Origin: Novosphingobium sp.
GTDB lineage: Bacteria; Pseudomonadota; Alphaproteobacteria; Sphingomonadales; Sphingomonadaceae
Direction of reading: 5' to 3'
Assembly (NCBI GenBank): GCA_021299075.1
Contig: JAJTFU010000203.1
Location: forward strand, 1 to 8,682
Length of the DNA: 8,682 bases
Below the pieces are notes generated by a model, which had not been told where the DNA came from, did not search any database, and saw nothing but the letters and a program-made list of their open reading frames with translations. Made by a program: the position numbers and the translations under genes. Shown piece after piece: positions 6,842 through 8,682 of the stretch (position 1 is its first letter; every line of letters starts with the position of its first letter).

Positions 6842-6925
6842 TGCCCGCCCCCTGGTATCGGGAGCATGGATACAGGGCAGGGCTTACCAAAAAGTAACCA
6901 AGGTAAAGAGGCTCGAATTAGCCAC
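6842..6925. promoter_or_regulatory. Divergent promoter region between cpaA and the hydrolase gene
   Basis: These 84 bases must hold the promoters or leaders of both the Tad genes (minus) and the hydrolase unit (plus). The centre has a small dyad, TTACC at 6884-6888 and GGTAA at 6902-6906. It also has two direct copies of ACCAA at 6886-6890 and 6897-6901, 11 bases apart or one helical turn. That layout would suit a regulator binding one face of the DNA. No strong sigma70-like -35/-10 pair stands out on either strand, and no function is shown by sequence alone. Confidence 0.4.
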
Positions 6926-7864
6926 ATGTCCGCTGCGTTCGATCGCCGGGTAATTCCCGCCGAAGCCATTGAAAGTCATTGGCTGGCGCCAAATGGACAG
7001 GCCATCCGCCGGATCGACTGGCCTCATCCGAATCCGCGCGGCGCGATCCTGTTCATGGGCGGGCGCGGGGACTTCTACGAAAAATACCTTGAGGCATTGG
7101 CGCACTGGCACCAGCAGGGCTGGGCGGGCACCGCCTTTGACTGGCGCGGGCAGGGTGGTTCGGGCCGGCTCGGCAAGGATCCCTTCACGGGTCATATTGA
7201 CGATTACGCGACCTGGGTTGGCGATCTGCGAGCCTTCTGGCGCGACTGGTCGGCAACCGTTTCCGGCCCGCGGATCGCAATCGGTCATTCGATGGGCGGC
7301 CACCTCGCGCTGCGCGCGACGGCCGAAGCGGCGATCGATCCTGCCGCGCTGGTACTCTGTGCGCCGATGCTGGGGCTGCGCGATGGCAATATGCCCGATT
7401 GGCTGATGCACACCGTCGCGCGGTTGATGTGCCGCCTTGGCGATCCGGCCCGACCGGCCTGGAAGTGGAGCGAGAAGCCCGGCCAGCCGCCGGACAGCCG
7501 GGGCGACCTGCTGACGCACGATCCCGAACGCTATGCTGACGAACTGTGGTGGCGCGCGGCGCGGCCCGAGGTGGTGATGGGGCCGGGCTCGTGGCGCTGG
7601 GTTGAGCGGGCCTATGCTTCGATGCGCTGGCTCGCCCGGCCTGATGTGCTGGCGCAGGTACGCCAACCGGTGCTGTTGCTGGCGACCGACCAGGACGCGC
7701 TGGTCAGCTTCAAGGCCAGCGCCCGCGCTGCTGAATGGCTGCCGCAGTGCGAACTGGTCAACTTCGGTCCGCGTGCCCGGCACGAGATCCTGCGCGAGGC
7801 TGATCCGGTGCGCATGGAAGCGCTGGCGCGGATCGATACCTTTCTGGCAAAGGCGCTGGCATGA
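6926..7864 (+). CDS. Alpha/beta hydrolase, monoacylglycerol lipase/lysophospholipase-like (PldB type)
   Basis: This is a serine hydrolase with an alpha/beta fold, resembling the COG2267 lysophospholipase/monoacylglycerol lipase group; the true substrate is unknown. The 312-residue product has the oxyanion-side motif FMGGRGDFYEKY (residues 43-54), the family motif FDWRGQGGSGR (71-81), the nucleophile elbow GHSMGGH with S122, the acid D257 in ATDQDALVS and the histidine H286 in ARHEILRE. The triad is therefore complete. No signal peptide is seen, so it is probably cytoplasmic. The frame stays open upstream to 6371, but that part is antisense to cpaA; the ATG at 6926 starts a sensible N-terminus, although the ribosome site (AAAGAGG, 14 bases upstream) is weak. 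Its stop overlaps the next start as ATGA, so the two are co-translated. Confidence 0.9.
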   Translation: MSAAFDRRVIPAEAIESHWLAPNGQAIRRIDWPHPNPRGAILFMGGRGDFYEKYLEALAHWHQQGWAGTAFDWRGQGGSGRLGKDPFTGHIDDYATWVGDLRAFWRDWSATVSGPRIAIGHSMGGHLALRATAEAAIDPAALVLCAPMLGLRDGNMPDWLMHTVARLMCRLGDPARPAWKWSEKPGQPPDSRGDLLTHDPERYADELWWRAARPEVVMGPGSWRWVERAYASMRWLARPDVLAQVRQPVLLLATDQDALVSFKASARAAEWLPQCELVNFGPRARHEILREADPVRMEALARIDTFLAKALA

Positions 7865-8682
7865 GCGAGCGGTTCGATTTTGCCATCGTTGGTGCCGGGA
7901 TTGCGGGAGCCTCGCTGGCTGCGGGTCTCGCGCCGCATGGCCGGGTCCTGCTGCTCGAGGCTGAGGACCGGCCAGGCTACCACTCGACCGGTCGCTCGGC
8001 GGCGTTCTGGACCGAAAGCTATGGCGGCCCGCAGGTCCAGCCGCTGACCACGGCATCGGGGCCGTTCCTGCACCAGCACGGCCTGCTAACCCCGCGCGGC
8101 GCGCTGACATTGGCGCGACCGAGCGAACTGCCGGACCTAGCCGCCTTTGTATCGGAGTTCCGGGCACTAGGCGTCCGGGTCGATGATCTTGACCGGGCCG
8201 CGCTGGAACTGCGGCTGCCTGGCCTCAAGCCCGAATGGGTGGCCGGGGCCTTTGAGCCTGACTGCTGCGATATCGATGTCGCGGGTCTGCACCAGCTCTG
8301 GCTCGCCGCCGCACGGCAGGGCGGGGCTGAGCTGTGGACCCGGGCACGGCTGGAGCAGGCAAGCCGCACTGGTGGTGCCTGGCGGCTCAGCCTGGCCGAT
8401 GGCCGGACGGCGGCAGCGACCGTGCTGGTCAACGCCGCCGGCGCCTGGGCCGATCCGGTGGCGCAGCTTGCCGGGGTCAGGCCGCTCGGTATCCAACCCT
8501 ATCGCCGCACGGTCGCGCAGTTGCGGCTGCAGGATGGACCGCCCGCCGATTTGCCGCTGGTGCTGGGGATCGACGGGCTGTTCTATTTCAAGCCCGAGGC
8601 CGGGCGGCTGTGGCTCAGCCCGCACGATGAAACGCCCAGCCCGCCCTGCGATGCCGCGCCCGAGGAGCTGGACGTGGCCCTG
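7861..8682 (+). CDS. FAD-dependent oxidoreductase, DAO family (3' end cut by window edge)
   Basis: This is a flavoprotein of the D-amino-acid/glycine oxidase-like DAO superfamily, which oxidises amines or amino acids; the substrate cannot be told from sequence. The frame is open for 274 codons to the window end, and family members are usually about 350-430 residues, so roughly 80-150 residues are probably missing. It has the Rossmann FAD motif GAGIAGAS (G11, G13, G16), the ribose-binding acid E33 in LLLEAE, the STGRSAAF segment (42-49) that contacts FAD in this family, and the second FAD motif VNAAGAWAD (190-198). AAAGG lies about 8 bases before the ATG, inside the hydrolase gene, and the ATGA overlap shows coupling with it. 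No signal peptide or membrane segment is seen. Confidence 0.9.
   Translation, partial: MSERFDFAIVGAGIAGASLAAGLAPHGRVLLLEAEDRPGYHSTGRSAAFWTESYGGPQVQPLTTASGPFLHQHGLLTPRGALTLARPSELPDLAAFVSEFRALGVRVDDLDRAALELRLPGLKPEWVAGAFEPDCCDIDVAGLHQLWLAAARQGGAELWTRARLEQASRTGGAWRLSLADGRTAAATVLVNAAGAWADPVAQLAGVRPLGIQPYRRTVAQLRLQDGPPADLPLVLGIDGLFYFKPEAGRLWLSPHDETPSPPCDAAPEELDVAL

Noticed and set aside
6371..6925. Upstream extension of the hydrolase frame to 497 residues
   Set aside because: The extra 185 codons are antisense to cpaA and the divergent gap and read as low-complexity sequence; the hydrolase fold starts after the ATG at 6926.
6884..8167. Minus-strand open frame of 427 codons over the hydrolase and oxidoreductase
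   Set aside because: Antisense to two genes with clear catalytic motifs; its own translation is low-complexity Arg/Pro/Ala-rich with no recognisable domain.
1..8682. Insertion sequence, phage, CRISPR, toxin-antitoxin or tRNA content
   Set aside because: No transposase, integrase, terminal inverted repeats, regularly spaced repeats or cloverleaf structure was seen in either strand.

Overview
The window carries most of one arm of a Tad/Flp (type IVb) pilus assembly locus on the minus strand, positions 1 to 6841. On the plus strand, positions 6926 to 8682 hold a divergent two-gene unit. The DNA is GC-rich. The Tad genes are of the alphaproteobacterial Cpa type: a CpaD lipoprotein, a CpaE with a pseudo-receiver plus MinD-like ATPase, and a CpaB beginning MDKKK. 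The organism is most likely a sphingomonad-type alphaproteobacterium (Sphingomonadales). That placement comes from the gene set and recalled protein resemblance, not from a database search.

Reading the minus strand in transcription order, the genes are cpaA (prepilin peptidase, 6841-6341), cpaB (periplasmic/inner-membrane assembly factor, 6270-5257), cpaC (outer-membrane secretin, 5204-3839), cpaD (lipoprotein, 3824-3174), cpaE (ATPase-like localisation factor, 3170-1884), tadB (inner-membrane platform protein, 1841-965) and tadC (second platform protein, 945 to beyond base 1). Spacings are mostly very short, as in an operon. The divergent plus-strand pair is an alpha/beta hydrolase of the monoacylglycerol lipase/lysophospholipase type, followed with an ATGA overlap by an FAD-dependent oxidoreductase of the DAO family that runs off the right edge.

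The main observation is that this pilus locus looks broken in three places. (1) cpaF, the secretion ATPase gene normally found between cpaE and tadB, is absent; only 42 bases separate the two genes. (2) cpaC passes straight from its signal peptide into the middle of the protein in a different frame, so the N-terminal pilus/secretin domain (pil_N type) is missing. (3) tadB changes frame after about 61 residues and appears to lack a stretch of roughly 30 to 40 residues between its first membrane helix and its main domain. cpaA, cpaB, cpaD, cpaE and the visible part of tadC are intact. The pattern fits either a decaying Tad locus or several deletion errors in an assembly, and the sequence alone cannot separate these.

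No RNA genes, insertion sequences, CRISPR arrays or convincing terminators were seen. Candidate regulatory DNA is confined to the 70-base cpaA-cpaB gap, which has an exact CtrA-type half-site TTAACCAT, and the 84-base divergent gap, which has a small TTACC/GGTAA dyad. I found no convincing previously undescribed system.
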